64,000 nt of DNA from Rhabditoides inermis (GCA_963966185.1 CAWZYM010000258.1:635001-699000); one strand, 5' to 3'. Shown: positions 1 to 14,310, counted from the first letter of the stretch. Numbers and translations are program-made. The notes: generated by a model from the sequence alone, not told the origin.

Positions 1-936
1 CACTTTTTGTCGTGCCACTTGTGCTCACTTCATGATAACGACCGTCAAGTGGACACTGACATCATTACATTACCACGCAAACGCGCAATACTGTTTGCAG
101 ACTCTACAGATTTTGTTTGAATCAATCTTTCATCTACGCGTGGATCTACCAAATACATTTGTTTGTTTGTTTGTGAAACTGTCTCTATACAATCGACTTG
201 TTTCAAACTCAGTGTCAAAAAATGTAGTATCCGTAGTAACTTAACACGTATTCAATGTGCAAATTTCGGTTGTCACAAATTTTCAAACGTCCAACGCTTC
301 AATACTGTAGAAACTGAGCACTAATAAGAAACCAGCTGGGCACAAAGAGACAAGTGAGTAAGGGGCAGTCATGTACACACTTGGTACATCGATCAGTGGA
401 TAAGAGCACATACTGTATTATCAAACTCGGTGTTTCGTTCCATTTCGTGTTAATTTTGTGTGGGAATGGGCAAAACTGACTCGCTATTTGATCTTGTCTA
501 TGCTTTTAGACTGCTATGTTCTCGATTCTTTCGCACCGTTGTTTTTGTTCTCAGTCTACCTGTGTGAATCCGTCACTAAATTTCACACGTCGTTGTTGTT
601 GGTTTGAATTTACTCATACTTCCTATGACTGTTGTTTTCTGAGAACCGATTGCAGCTCATACAATCGCAGAGTATAAAAGTTTACCGTCAAGTATTATTA
701 GGATATGAATATGATTCAGATTTGTGCCGTTACGGTATTAATTAGATAGTAACTAAAAGTACTTCTTGTAATTAGCGACTCGCACTTAGAAAAGTTCGTA
801 AAATGACCGACTTACAATTATGTAGTACAAAAGAGCAATTCCTGTGATAGCCGACCCACAATTAGTCTGAAAAACACTTTCACTAAGGTCTGGTACGATC
901 GCATTCATTTCTAACTTGACCACTTTTCAGACGGCT

Positions 937-3900
937 ATGAATGCATTGGAGCTGATCAACACGATTTTTCACGCTGTGACCTCGGTAAGTTGATTCCATC
1001 TGTCAGCAAAAAATCATGTTTCGCCTGCTCTTGGCATTTTGTTGCTGAAGATCGAAATCGGCAATGAAAAATTGTTGTCTGATAGTTGATAGTGTTAACT
1101 TCTTTTCAGGTGTCTGGCACGTTTCTCAACATTCTCCACATTGCTCTCATAGTGTTGCGCAGTCCGCAACAGATCAAGTCCTATTCCATCTTTCTCTACA
1201 ACATGGCCTCTTTCGATCTTCTAGCGAGCATAACCAGTGGACTAATTATGCAGAGGTGCGTCGCAGAATACACATTCAAAATGTGAAAGATGGAGTCAAC
1301 CAAGACATGAAAAATATGAAAACTTGTTTTGAAAAGAATCTTTCCTCTTAACTTCAGGATCATCCCTCTCAACTTCTCTCTGCTGTACATCAGCGAGGGT
1401 CCGTGTCAGATCGTCTCACCCTTCTTCTGCTATGTGAACTACTCTATCATGCTTCATCTCTACAGTCACAATCTATTTGTCATGGTGCTCAGCTTTGGAT
1501 ACCGGTGAGTGGAGAACACCTTCCTGACAGTTAACACTATTCTTGTAGAAAAACACAGCAATCATCTACATGCATGTTTTTTTAATTGTCCAGTCCTGTC
1601 AGTACCAAAATGTTTCGAACAGGGTGTTGTGGAAATGGGAATATAGTATGTTCAATCAGAGATCTCAGTTTGGCGTTGATTGCATTGGCCCGGAAAGTGT
1701 CGGCAAAATGAAAAGCATACCCGGAGAGCGAACCCACACCGTGCCGCTTGACAGACGGCCACTCTATCCACTAGGCCACCGCCGCTGTTTCACAGCTCGC
1801 GCGAATGGAGTGACAGGCCGCAAAAGCAATCCACACGGTTTAGATGAAAATTTTGAAAAAATATCAGTTTGGTCACCATCGGCTTCTGTGACCTAAACGA
1901 CACTCTATGTGAGAGAAAAACAAGTCATTGAAACACTGCCGGCCTCACACGGGCGGCTCGCGCACCCGTCTTGGCAGACTCACATGAAAACGTGGTCATA
2001 TACGCAGTTTTTCGTGCTGATTCCGAATATGATCGAAACTTCTTCAAAATAGTTATTTGAAATAGTTTTGGATAGCCACCGAATGAACTACTCATGCCAA
2101 CAACAGCAGCGTGACCGATTGTAACAATTTTACGAGGAATCTTCGAATGTAAAAAGTTAAAAAAAAACAAACAAATGTTCCGAAAAACTTCCAAACTAGT
2201 CTGTCGATGCAAACTATCTTCTAGCCTAGCACTTTACTCGATTCAGCTACTACGTGCTGATCCGCGGCAACATCAGCAATCGCTCGATGATTATCACGGT
2301 GGTGCTCATGTACATACCGAGCTTCATGATCATGGTGAGCTTCGGATGTGACTGTGAAGTGAGCGCGTGACAACAACTCTACCCGATTATCATCTCTCGT
2401 AAAACTAAACTGTTTATAAAACCGAGTGACTGTATCCGTGTTTATGGGTATTCTGTGATATTGTGCAAGTTCGTCTACACTCTTCATACAACTATAAATA
2501 AAGCATCAAGTATTGCATAAACTTCTTTTGTGCATGTGCATACTCACGTCCGATCTTATGTCATGTTTACCCGTTTTTTTTCTCTCACTATTTTGTAGAG
2601 TGAAAAGAATCGTGAGTTCACTTACACTCGATGTTTGCAGGTGTGGTTCACAACAGCTTTGTCGCCAGAGTCCGAAGTGCGAGATCTACTGTACGAGAAT
2701 GGCTACGGAAAGCTAGAGGGCATGGCGGTCACCGGATCTCTAGATGTCTTCGATCCACCGTTGCTTACGATGATCCTTTATATGGTACGCATTATTGACA
2801 TCACGCATACTACCCCTTAATTTTGGGAAAGTGTTTGATTTTACCTACTTGCAGACTCTACCAGTTGGACCGCTGTACTGCGTGATTCTCACGCTACGTT
2901 ACAAGATCAACAAGTTTCTCGAGCGTTCAGCATCGCATCTCAGCGGCAGTACCAGGAAGCTGCACAGACAGCTTGTACAGGTATGTCGGACACACACACT
3001 CATTCAAATGACTTTTCCATAACAAAGTGATCCGACATTTTATGAATAATGATTTTAGCCATTGTGATTCGAGACGAAAAGAGGTGTTATAAGCTATTCA
3101 AAAACAAACATTAACATGCTAATTGTTTCAGGCGCTGACTTTCCAAGCGCTCATCCCATCTTTCTTTCTGATTGCTGTGGTCGCATATGGACTCGCACAG
3201 ACCAACATTGTCCGATCGCTGTTCCAGGTACATACGGCACAGTTGTGATTAACAATGATAAGAATCCGGTAACATACATTTATGCCTGCAGGAGCTGCTC
3301 GTTTTCTCCATGTTCTCTCTTGTGCCCGTCTTCACCCCGCTCGTCTCCATCTACTGCGTCTCACCATACAGGTGAATGAATTGTAGTCGTGTACGTTAGT
3401 AACCCACTCATTGCCCAACACATCACATCTTGAGCGGATTCGATTTTCATAGGAGTTACGACATCGAACATGTATTCTTGCCGACGCCAGAATGCTACTC
3501 GAGCAGGGTTTGCTAGTTTTTAAGCAAGGGTAGCTGTAGACGGTGAACGCACTCGATTTGGCAATCTCAACTTGACCATTGCTCACTCAAATCTTGGATG
3601 CGAAGCGTTGACAGGCGCCCTTATGAATGAGACAAAGAACAGAAGGTTTTTGATTGTGTTCATGCGCGGCGATAAGTTTGTGGCATGTGCAGCGACAGAG
3701 TGATTGCTACCCCTTATAAGAAAAAAACTGAACTACCACAATATGAAAAAGTAAAGAAAACCATACAAATCAGGTTGTTGTAAAGCTACGCCGAAGTGGG
3801 TCGAATTGATTCTTTTCAGGCGTCAAGCTCTCCGCTGGCTTGCATTCGATTTCAAAAGAGGAACGGATGTATCGAAGATGAGCTACGTTTCTCAGAGCCA

Positions 3901-3946
3901 GGCTTTCAACAGAGCCAGCACTAACGGCAGCAAGAGCGAGCAGTGA
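937..3946 (+). CDS. srd-like seven-transmembrane chemoreceptor, copy A (9 exons)
   Basis: Probable chemosensory GPCR of the nematode serpentine class d (Str superfamily), expected in sensory-neuron cilia. Exons read 937-984, 1110-1255, 1358-1504, 2247-2334, 2641-2784, 2855-2980, 3132-3227, 3292-3371 and 3820-3946; every junction is GT-AG and in phase, giving 333 residues, a normal size for the family. TM1 carries FLNILHIALIVLRSP. TM2-3 holds the srd hallmark SEGPCQIVSPFFCYVNYS, then SFGYRYYVLIRG. The tail ends in FKRGTDVSKMSYVSQSQAF. The start was chosen at MNALEL because a TTTTCAG acceptor lies 6 bp upstream, fitting leader trans-splicing; an extra 5-prime exon is possible. Intron 3 (742 bp) carries SINE-like sequence. 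Ligand unknown. Its near twin lies inverted downstream. Confidence 0.85.
1733..1805 (-). repeat. tRNA-derived SINE-like head
   Basis: On the minus strand a Pol III A-box-like stretch (TGGCCTAGTGGATAGAG) is followed about 35 bp later by a B-box-like GGGTTCGCTCTCC. It lies in intron 3 of srd copy A. A cloverleaf cannot be drawn cleanly, so this reads as a SINE remnant, not a tRNA gene. The following 1925-2110 shares blocks (a TTTTTCGTGCTGATTCCGAA segment) with 13860-13950 and 29830-29860. Confidence 0.45.
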
Positions 3947-4912
3947 TCAGAACATATCTCACAACCTCTAACCTATCATCAGCTACCAGTTGTCGTTCTG
4001 TATTGATCTTGAATAACGTTCTTCGAATTCTCCGCTCTTTTATGTTTCATTCGCACAACTGTTGCGTCAGACATTTTTTCAGTTTTCTTTTGTATTTATG
4101 TTAGCGGCGTGTTCATTGAGTAATGCAAAACCGAATAAATGTTTAAAAGGGGGAAGAAATGTCAGGTCAGTGGCGCAGCTAACATTTGTTCATGGTGTCT
4201 GTTTTCCGATCTGCAGGTCGGCGGTCTCCTTTGTATTTCAAAAAAAAAACTTACTTCAAAACACAGTAAATGAATAAAGATGAACGAGAAGAAAAAAAAA
4301 GAATCTACGGAAACCTCTTGAAGTTATGAACTCACACCCGGCCGTATAACAAACGTAGCTGCCGTTTACTGTTTTTGCATGTGCTTTTACTGAAGTGAAT
4401 CAACCCAAACAGTGTTTTTTTTCGCAAATACTTACTGTATGTGCGAAAAGATACTGTATGTGCTTTTGTTGAGTTTCATAGAAATTCGATCCACAAGTCT
4501 GTTCTGCATTCTGCGTCTTTTGCGCACCCATCTCAGTCCGACTCTCACCGCCGATGAACATATCATGAAGTATGACTTTATCTTGCTGTTTTATTTCTGT
4601 TTTGTTCAACCTCTTCTATGTTCAAGCCTCTGATTGGATGCACGTTTCGCAACAGTTCTCGCACAAATGTATAATTTATTCAAAATTGCACTACATCAAC
4701 ATAATATAAGCATGCCTGAAACCACTGATTATGATGCTACTGGAAACAACATTGAAAATTAGTGCTTGACGCTTCATAATTATCTAGTACAAAATCCAAG
4801 TGTACAATTCAAAGAACGTGATGTCAATGGATATTTAGATTACTTCCAAGAAGAAAAACTGTTCTTAAATAACGATGAAAAGGTTAGAGGTTGTGAGATA
4901 CTTATCTTCCGA
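3947..4912. other. Convergent intergenic gap between the two srd-like genes
   Basis: AT-rich sequence between the two stop codons. AATAAA-type poly(A) signals occur on plus near 4135 and 4271. I see no other gene here. Confidence 0.6.
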
Positions 4913-7900
4913 TCACTGCTCGCTCTTGCTGCCATTCGTGCTTATTTTGTTGAATGCCTGGCTTTGAGAAACGTAACTCATCCTAGTAGCATTCATCTCT
5001 TTTTTGAAATCAAATGCCAGCCAGCGTAGAGCTTGCCGCCTGAAAATAGAACTCTTCACACTGTCTAATTATGTAATTGCCTCTTTCTTGATAGTAGACG
5101 TATGTATTAGTGAAAGTACACGTTCCCTAGTAAAACAGAAACACTTATCTAACCAGCGACCACCAGCTTCACGCTGCGACTACATTTCACATGCTCAAAT
5201 GACAGAAGTCGTCATGCACGATGCGTAGTGTGAAACAAATGTCTGTGACTGTTCTATGGGTTACTAATGTACACGACTTCAATTTATATACCTGTAGGGC
5301 GAGACGCAGTAGATGGAGACAAGCGGGGTAAACACGGGCATCAGAGAGATTGCGGAGAAAACGAGCAGCTCCTGAAGTTGCTTACTACATGTAACCGTAG
5401 AACCGTAGACGATCATTGTAAAATGTATTGTTCATTTTGGTGCCATCTAGTTTCAAAAATAATGTGACATGATATCAGCTATACCTATGAAGTTTACCAC
5501 GAAAAAACAAGTCTCGAAGACACAGTGGCCTATTTATCAAATCAGGGTCAGATAGCAGTCATTCAAACAGTGAAGAAGTTACGTGCACGCAGTGGTCAAA
5601 ACGAACAGAAGACCGCGCTTTTTACTGTCTCGTGTTCCTTTGCGCGACTGAATGTGCCATCGGTAAAAAGCCTAGATCAAGTTTGTTGTATAGTGTTTTT
5701 ACTCGAAAATTGTCTTGTTGTTGCATTGAAAAAAACAAGATGATTAGTGTTATTATTGTGCATTGAATTGTGTCTCTAAAATTTCACAGTTGGAAACACA
5801 TTTTTTTCTTTACAAAAATTTTGATAATAACAATAGTTGAATGATTGTTATTGTTTTGATTACTACACCATGTCCCTTAAATGAAAGAACACAAAACGTT
5901 ATGAGTACTGGATACGGCAAGTCAGAAAAAAATGAACACAAAAAAAACAGATGACACAGGTTTCCCACTGACTATCTATCTAAAATTGAAAAAGTGGTTA
6001 TCAAGGATATGTATACGATTTCACTGTTTGATTGTTTGATGTTTCGCCGATAAGATGATGTTGTTGGAGAGTTTATTTCAAATAAAATCTTTAAAAAAAC
6101 TACTAAAAAGGGGCTGTTTTTTGTATCGAAGCTCGAAACAAGAAATCAGGCGCCACCCACGAGGAACACGGGACCGGTAAGGTACAATGTTAGAGAGACC
6201 AGAATACTTTAAACTAGTGCTATCAGTCATAACTTGGATAAATCTGTGAGCTGGCGACTCTGATGATAAGAAAAAAATCTGCTACGTCGCAACCGGACAA
6301 TTCAGAGAAATGGAAAACGTAACCGCACGATTTAAATCAAAAACGTAACACGTAAGTTGTATTTACATTGTTTATTGTTTCTTCTGAAAAATTTGGTTTT
6401 CAAAGTTAATACTATTTGAAATTCAAAGTTCATAACGTACCTGAAACAGCGAACGGACAATGTTGGTCTGTGCGAGTCCATATGAAACAACAGCAATGAG
6501 GAAGAAAGAAGGGATGAGCGCTTGGAAAGTCAGCGCCTGAAACAAGTTTCAGATTGATCACAAAACAGCAATTGCACATGTGGTCTATTGTTGTAGACTG
6601 TTTATGTGTTGTGAGTGTGTGTGAATGACAAAAGCTGACGGTGTTAACCTGTACGAGCTGTCTGTGCAGCTTCCTGGTACTGCCGCTGAGATGCGATGCT
6701 GAACGCTCGAGAAACTCGTTGATCTTGTAACGTAGCGTGAGAATCACGCAGTACAATGGTCCGACCGGCAGAGTCTGAGAATAAAAGAGATCCAACTTTT
6801 ACTTACACACTACGGATAATTCGTGTGAACCCGAAACAAAGTGCGTGAATGAAAAGAAAACGTGATATCACTGAAAATGCGTACCATGTAAAGGATCATT
6901 GTCAACAAAGGTGGGTCAAAGACGTTCAAAGACCCGGTGACAGTCTTATCCTTCAGCTTTCCGTAGCCATTCTCGTACAGTAGGTCTCGCACTTCGGACT
7001 CTGGCGACAAAGCTGTTGTGAACCACACCTGCAAACATGGACTGTGGTCAAGTGTTTTTTTGAACGAACACTTGAGATGTTCATATAAAAAATTTGAACG
7101 AACACTTGAGATGTTCATATAGCCTGCGCCAGAGCGATAGTTTTCGATCTACCTCGCTTGCAGTTCGAAAAACGGTGCCATAACTGTCTGCCTCTCTTGT
7201 TCCGCGCGCTATCTCCACAGCCTGACTCTCCGTCTTTCTCTGATCTACCTAACCGCGCGCAACTTATTGCGAGCATATAACTATACATCAATACGTGCTA
7301 GATGTTGTCATAACGTCAACATAAAGAAGCGAGATTATGTTTGTTCTACATTACTCGGTACAACGTGAATAAGAGTGTATATGTGTGGTAACAGGCCGAA
7401 ACTCACCATAATCATGAAGCTCGGTATATACATGAGCACCACCGTGATTATCATCGCCTTGCTGCTGATATTGCCGCGAATCAGCACGTAGTACCTGGTT
7501 GTATACAAGTTGTATCACAGAGCTAGGTGAACTTTTGTTCATAAAGTACCAAATCACTGGCACATCAATGCAGTAGTTTTATGGTGTTGCACGGATTCTT
7601 TTCCAACTGTCAGGATTGTCAAAAAGGTGTTTCGCCTCACCTGTATCCAAAGCTGAGTACCATGACAAATAGATTGTGGCTGTAGAGATGAAGCATGATA
7701 GAGTAGTTCACATAGCAGAAGAAGGGTGAAACGATCTGACACGGACCCTCGCTGATGTACAGCAAAGACCAGTTCAAGGGTATAATTCTAAAAAAATCAT
7801 GTTGAAAAACTTCCAGTAAGAGCATAGGAACTATTAGACGTACAATAGCTATTCAATTTTTTTTATCGTTTTTCATAGTTATGTTCTTTGATAACATTTT

Positions 7901-8290
7901 TTTAATTTACAATTTAGTGTATGTTTAGCTGATTTGCAGACAATTCAGTTTCATTCACAACACACCTTTGCATAATTAGTCCACTGGTTATGCTTGCTAA
8001 AAGATCGAAAGAAGCCATGTTGTAGAGAAAGATGGAATACGATCTGATCTGCTGCGGACTGCGCAACACTATGAGAGCAATGTGGAGAATGTTGAGTAAT
8101 ATTCCGGACGCCTGGAATAAGCTTTATATCGGAAACAACTTTATTCTAATATCTCAACAACATTGACCACGAAGTCAAGTGGCTAGAACCACTCATGAGT
8201 GATTTTCGAAAATGCAGTATTTAAGGTTGAGCTTACCGATGTTGCAGAGTGGAACACTATGTTAATCAGCTCCAATGGAATCATCGCCAT
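4913..8290 (-). CDS. srd-like seven-transmembrane chemoreceptor, copy B (9 exons)
   Basis: Paralog of copy A in the opposite orientation, tail to tail with it. Exons on the minus strand are 8290-8237, 8111-7966, 7787-7641, 7494-7407, 7028-6885, 6774-6649, 6536-6441, 5371-5292 and 5039-4913. Exon lengths 2 to 9 match copy A exactly, and all phases agree, giving 335 residues. The start ATG (MAMIPLELIN) directly follows a TTCAG acceptor, as expected for a trans-spliced gene. The GPCQIV motif, VWFTTALSPESEVRDLL and the C-terminal SYVSQSQAF tail are kept; changes are scattered and conservative, so both copies look functional. Introns differ strongly in length (intron 7 is about 1 kb here). As for copy A, class srd is family knowledge and the ligand is unknown. 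Confidence 0.85.
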
Positions 8291-10365
8291 CTGAACAGCG
8301 TAAATTTGAAAAAAAGAAGAAGAAAAAACTGTACTACAAGGTCAGTCGGAATGTTCAGTAAGTAGTTCTTTGTGAGTTGACCACGAAGAGTTTTGAAACA
8401 AGCGAGTTCATACTACAAATATGTATCTACAGACTCACCTTCATAATGCTTGCAGTGAGCCTTTATACTCCTGCAAGTGTTTATGTCAGAAGCGCTTCTC
8501 GGTAAACGTTTGCGAAAATCGGGTTTTTAATGAAACAACAACGTGTGAACTTCGGAACACAAGCACAGTGAGAGTGAGAACGGGAAAACGACAGATGCGT
8601 GCGTGTCAAAACATGACATTCAGAAGGTTCGAACATGAAAGGAGTGCCATTCTAGAGACTGTACGTCATGCACTCCGGAGTGAGTGATCATGTTCGGACA
8701 AGCGAGCAGTGCCGAAAAGGCGCTCATGGCTTGAAAATCCACTACCACGACGACTTTTCAAACTTTTTTTGACATGTTTGGAGCAGCAACGGCGGCTGTT
8801 CGACTTAATCCCGCCCACACACTGAACTCACCTGGCTGAAACAAGTACTACATACGTCAGAGAAACAAGAAAGACAAGATAAAGACAACTATGTATGTAG
8901 TATTCAAAAAACATCAACCTCTGGACCTCTGGAGCAAACAGGAAGAATGCTGGCTCGAGAATGCAAAACTTAAAGAGAGTGTACCCTCTGGTTTTCGAAG
9001 TTGAGTTAGCATCAAAATATTGAAATTTGTCATAAATAGCGTACTTTCTCATAGAAAAGTTATGCTCAAGTCACCTTGAAGTTTGTTTAATTTTCGCTTG
9101 AATATGCTCTTTCTAGAGAAAAATGTGCAGAAATGTGCACGAACGTGCACAGTTGATGGTGATTTCTCCAACTTCCCGCCATTTACGGCATATGGTCCAA
9201 TTGACAAAAGTATATCATTTTTGATGTATTTTCACATTCCGATGCTAACTCTTCGAAAACCAACTTCGAATACCACACACTCCCTTTAAGGGTACACTCC
9301 CTTTAAGGCTAACATCACAATTGAAAATGTAAAACGACTTATTGATTTCCTCTGTTTTACCAAAGAAATATGAACACGCTCGCAAAAAAAGAAAACGAAT
9401 AGTGGCCAATACCGCCAAAAATGAAACAGTCAAGTTTCCTCGCGCTCATCTATGACAGAAAAAAAAACAATTCCGTTTTTTTTTCAATAGTATTTCGTAA
9501 TCGGAACCAGAACACAGATAAACGTTCTATTGGCGTTGGCGATTCGGTTTATGAACAACTGGCTATTCTGATTATTAGTCTCTCTCAAGAATGGTCATTA
9601 TCGCAAGAAAAAATGCAGACTGAGAAAACGCGGTGTCTTGAAAACATAATTACTAGTTAACTTTTAAAAATTGGAAGAATCTATTTTATCATGCTTCACT
9701 TCATGTATGCATTATGTGTTTTTTTTTTGTTTTAGAAAAAAAATCAACATGCAACGATTTTTGATTTTTTGTTCTGAAAGCAGTCATACTTTTGAAAAGA
9801 ACAAACAATTTTAAGGTTTTTTTCGCGATTTTTTCAAAATCACGACAGAGTGTTTCTCTTTGAAGGCTCAGTTGCCACTTATTCATGCCACAACCTGCCA
9901 CAACTTCTCATTCAGACATAGGCTTTTTTTAGCGTAAACTGGAATCGAACCGGCAAGCTCCGTCCGTGCCACTACGCAGCACACATGCACATGAAGCAAG
10001 TGAAAGAAGGTCGTTCATTTGCGCTTTTGTCTCCGACCCCAACTTTAATGAAGCTATAGGCGGTAGACAATTCGTGTCGGGACAATTTTGGTTTCAAATT
10101 TTTTTTGAGATTTTTGAGAGAGAGAGATGCAGATTTGAAAGTAACGCGGATTTGTCGTTCTTTCGCACAAAAAACACTTTTGTTAGGTTAATAAAGGTGA
10201 GGGTGAAGATATTTCACCGATGTTAGAGATTGACTCTGCGGAGGGGGTCGAAGTTGGTCTATTTCACTACACCATAGCCCAACGATTACCAACGACGGTA
10301 TCTGGCCTATTTTTCAACTCTGCGGGTCACCTTTGCAGCAGACTGCTACCAATTTATCACCTTGG

Positions 10366-10450
10366 TAGGGTCATTCGCCCGGGAGGGGGATCGAACCCCC
10401 GACCCACCGAGTATAGCGGACATCGCTAACCACTACACTACGCGGTGCTC
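10366..10450 (-). repeat. tRNA-like SINE head
   Basis: Minus strand shows GTAGTGTAGTGGTTAGCG (A box) and GGGGGTTCGATCCCCC (B box and T arm), spaced as in a tRNA. The 5-prime seven bases do not pair with the 3-prime acceptor bases and the anticodon stem pairs only partly, so a SINE or tRNA pseudogene is preferred. A second, weaker tRNA-like B box (GGTTCGATTCC, minus) lies near 9950. Confidence 0.5.
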
Positions 10451-10812
10451 CTGTTGTTATGTAGGTGAATATGTTTTTTTAGTAAATCTTCAAATAGAAA
10501 AAAATGACGCCACTGTATCTTCAAAAAAGATAAAGACTTCTGCCCGGCAGAAGCTCTGGCTGACCTCACTTTGTTACGGCGCAAAAAAGTATAAGCTAAC
10601 ACAGTTTTGTTCAACAAACAACCGAAAAACATCAAGAGTTCAGGAAATAGCCAGTCACAACACTAAAAAACTGATTCTTGACATTCATGCATTTCCGAAA
10701 AGCCGGAAAAACAAAAGTTGTGAGAATACGGTGTTTCATTTCATAGTTCATTATTTAAAACATTATGAGCACAAAAAGTTCCCGTCATTTCTAACCAAAG
10801 TGGATGTATATA

Positions 10813-10842
10813 AATAAATATATATATATATATATATATATC
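10813..10842. repeat. (AT)n microsatellite
   Basis: Uninterrupted TA dinucleotide run of about 24-30 bp. Confidence 0.9.
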
Positions 10843-11252
10843 GTTTATCCGGGATCGTTATATCTGAATATGACAACACAATCATAATGATATGAAGCAT
10901 ACAGTAGTGCCTAAGATGCTAGTTACATACATAAGCTAACGCCGGGGAAAAAAACAAATAGACTGACGAGGTTAGTGGAGGGAAGACGATACTTGATCGA
11001 TAATCATTCCTGGACCATTAAAATACCATTCTTGACGTGTAGAGCTCCAGGGTTTCCTTTGCTTCCGTGCCAATCGGTATCTCCTCGCGCCATAGCTGCT
11101 TCCACATGAGGGTACTTCCCGCCGCCTCACTGGTTACTCGGGAAGGATTCTTGTCGATGACCGAACATTCGGCGGCGGTGAGGCAAAATGAGGACCCGAC
11201 TGCACGCAGGGGAGAAAAGAAGAAGAATAGGAATAAGAAGAATAAGAATTAT

Positions 11253-11280
11253 AAATAAATAAATAAATAAATGAACACCA

Positions 11281-11358
<78 letters not shown>
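11253..11358. repeat. (AAAT)n followed by a long (AT)n microsatellite
   Basis: Short AAAT run, then about 70 bp of pure TA repeats from 11287. Confidence 0.95.
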
Positions 11359-11361
<3 letters not shown>

Positions 11362-12269
11362 ACGGTCTCTGTAAAAACCGAACTCTCCACAGACTAGACC
11401 AAAACTAGAAAAATCATAGTCACGGATTTTGATGAAATCAATTTTCCTGAGATTTACGAACATTCTGAACACATCCTGCGCAGTGGCTAAATCCAAAAAA
11501 AATTTTGGTACCAGATATGGTATACGGTACCCCAAATTTGCATAATGGTACAAACTCAATCAAACGTTGATCTGAAGGTGTCATTTTACTCGTTACATGA
11601 TTAGAAACAAGTTTATAATTAAACATTTCTGCATTATTTCAATTATTAAAAAAATATAGTCACAAAACCTAAAAAAATTTCTATTTTTCCATATATTTTT
11701 CTTTTTGAAAATTTAACCGATGTCCGCCCAGTCCAAATGAATACAACGTTATATTAAGCAGATTGTGACGGTTATTTTCAGCTATTAAAATCAAAAATCG
11801 AAAGACACCTTTTTTGGGAACAGCCGCTCAAAGTTGGTACACTCCGACATTCCTTGTCAACAAAATTCCAACTGCAAAGCATTTATCAACAAAAATTGCG
11901 GGGATTTGTCAAATCAAACTATTCAAATGTTTATACGTTATCTCTAACACGATATTTACTCGTAGTAAAGTAAATCACTCATAAGAACATGAAATCGTTA
12001 ACGTTTTGCGATGATTGCAGGTACACCAATCGGGCTTTTGCATTCATTCCCATTTGGGTATTTGCCTTGCGGACAATACTCATACGAATCAACATTGAAT
12101 CAACTGATGTTGATAATCGATAGATATTTGTTATCTATCGATAATCGAAATGCGCGGCAACTAAGGACCAGCTTGCGTTGTTTTGCCTGCGGTATCCAAC
12201 CCAACCTCTTTCACTTTGATCTGTCCGTAGACGTAGAATCAGAAATAATCGAGTTGTGAACGACTTCGA

Positions 12270-12372
<103 letters not shown>

Positions 12373-13555
12373 CGGTCTCTCTCAGGATCTTTTGAAGCCA
12401 AGCAAGTCTCACTCTGCAGTCATCTCACTCAGGTGTGGGAAAATAGATCTTTTCAATCTTATGTAGTCCAAGATGATGGCTTTCCGAGATGAAATCCACA
12501 AGATTGGAATAATCGCCTACATATGTATAACAAAATACTTTTGAAAAAAAGTAGCTATACTTCGCTCACTTCCACGTATCAAGTAATCAAGTTTGCCATT
12601 GGCGATCAGCCTGCTTCGGCCTTGGCTGAAGCGTCTGCCGCGCAAAGAATTAAGAATACCGGAGTTCCGGAGTACGTTAGTACGAAAAAAACCAAAGCTT
12701 TTTTACTTCACTCCCCCTCAGGACTATGGAATATGTGGACCTCGAAACAACAGCCAAATCATGGTCACTGCGACCAAGTCAGGAGTTGATAATAGATTTT
12801 CAGCTGAAGACTGTCGTAGATAAGTATCCCTCCGAGAGAAACAGTGAGCCGCGCACAGAGTAGGCTACACGGATTTTAGAATCACTGTTGACATTAAGTG
12901 GAGTGGTTATAGGAATTCGTTTCCTGTGGTCAGTTGAATCTCACATTATCGGCACAGTTGAATCTCACATTAACCAGCACAAACTGGAATGTACGCGAGC
13001 AGACAGTGATCGATGCTTTAGTCATAGGACATAATGTAGCTTTCATGAAACATGTGCCATAGCCTATCTGACGTGCTTGCACGCAATTTTAGCTTTTGTA
13101 GAATTGGAGTGGACTTCAGAGGTGTGTGCAAGCCTGAATCATTTTGTTGTAAGAAAATTGTAGCATTCACAAATGAAAATGAATGAAATGTAGACATGTC
13201 TTATGAATATAATACAATTGTTTTCAAAAGCACAGTTCAGTACACAAAACATTCGTTGTTATTGATTTCAGCGTGAACATTTTTGCGAAAGTCAAACATT
13301 GTGTCTTGTGTGAGACGCATTCGAAACCTATAGCATTTCATAGATCAATCAGTTTCTGTCATTGAGTCATAGAAACAAGAAACAACCAAAACAAGTTGTT
13401 TCATTGTTACGCACACGCTTACGAAAATGTGCACTCTGTGTAGTTTTGTTGATAAGATCATTTCAAACGACTTCGCACCGATTGTTTCTGGAAAAAATTG
13501 AGTTCTGTGCGCATTTCATCGATATGAGTTTTTTAGGCCTATGTCAGTTCAGAAT

Positions 13556-13700
13556 ATAGTGGATCCCCCGTTTTCAAACAACTGGAAAATTATGGGAAAG
13601 AATTCCATTTTTCGCTCCTTCGATTCCTTTTTCCAAATAAGTAGCTACATACTAGGAATGAAATGTCGAAAGTTTCGATCATACGTTTGTTTGTAACGAA
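13556..13700 (+). mobile_element. Fragment of the TATAGTGG MITE family
   Basis: Begins TATAGTGGATCCCCCGTTTT and continues through a block ending near CATACGTTTGTTTGTA. The same blocks, in the same order, occur in the complete element at 42612-43099. No matching right terminus was found, so this is a truncated or solo end. Confidence 0.6.
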
Positions 13701-13952
13701 CTGAAAACAATTTCAGATTGATCAGTTTTGATTCCATGAATTTGAAGGGGAAGTCATTTATGTTATCGCATCGCAGTCTCATGATCATTTCTAACTTTCC
13801 AACACTATCCATTCGGCCACGCTGCTGTTGTTGACAGGTCATTTCCATGAGTAGTCTATTCGGTGGCAGTCCAAATTTATTTCAAACAACTATTTCGGAA
13901 AAGTTATGCTCATTTTCGGAATCAGCATGAAAACTGTGTATATCGCCATGTT

Positions 13953-14310
13953 TTGGTGGCTAGCGCAGTGGATGTGCGCCCAGCTATCAAGCGGAAGGTC
14001 CCGGGTTCAATCCTCTCGGCGGCCAATGATGTACCGCTAGTCACGGTGGAGTGACGACCACCCTCACAACTTTCGTGAGCCTCTAGTCAGAAGTCTGTGA
14101 CGTCATCTGATCCAAATTCATTGCATTCATCGATGGACCCCTTGTAAGCAGCTAGCGACTTGTACTCGAGAGCCTTAGGTCAGTCCCCTTATTGGCTAGG
14201 TCGACGGTTGTATAACTTGAATCTGCTGATAAAACAAACTTTTTTTTCATCAAAATCCGCCAAGACGGGTGCGCAAGCTGCCCGTGTCAGTCAAGAAGTA
14301 TAGACAATGG
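13953..14310 (+). repeat. tRNA-derived SINE
   Basis: A-box-like TGGCTAGCGCAGTGG at 13955 and B-box-like GGGTTCAATCC near 14003, followed by a body ending around GCCAAGACGGGTGCGCAAGC. That end block recurs in opposite orientation near 1940-1975, supporting a dispersed repeat family. Confidence 0.5.

Noticed and set aside
10366..10450. tRNA gene on minus
   Set aside because: A and B boxes are present, but the acceptor stem does not pair and the anticodon stem is poor; kept as SINE-like.
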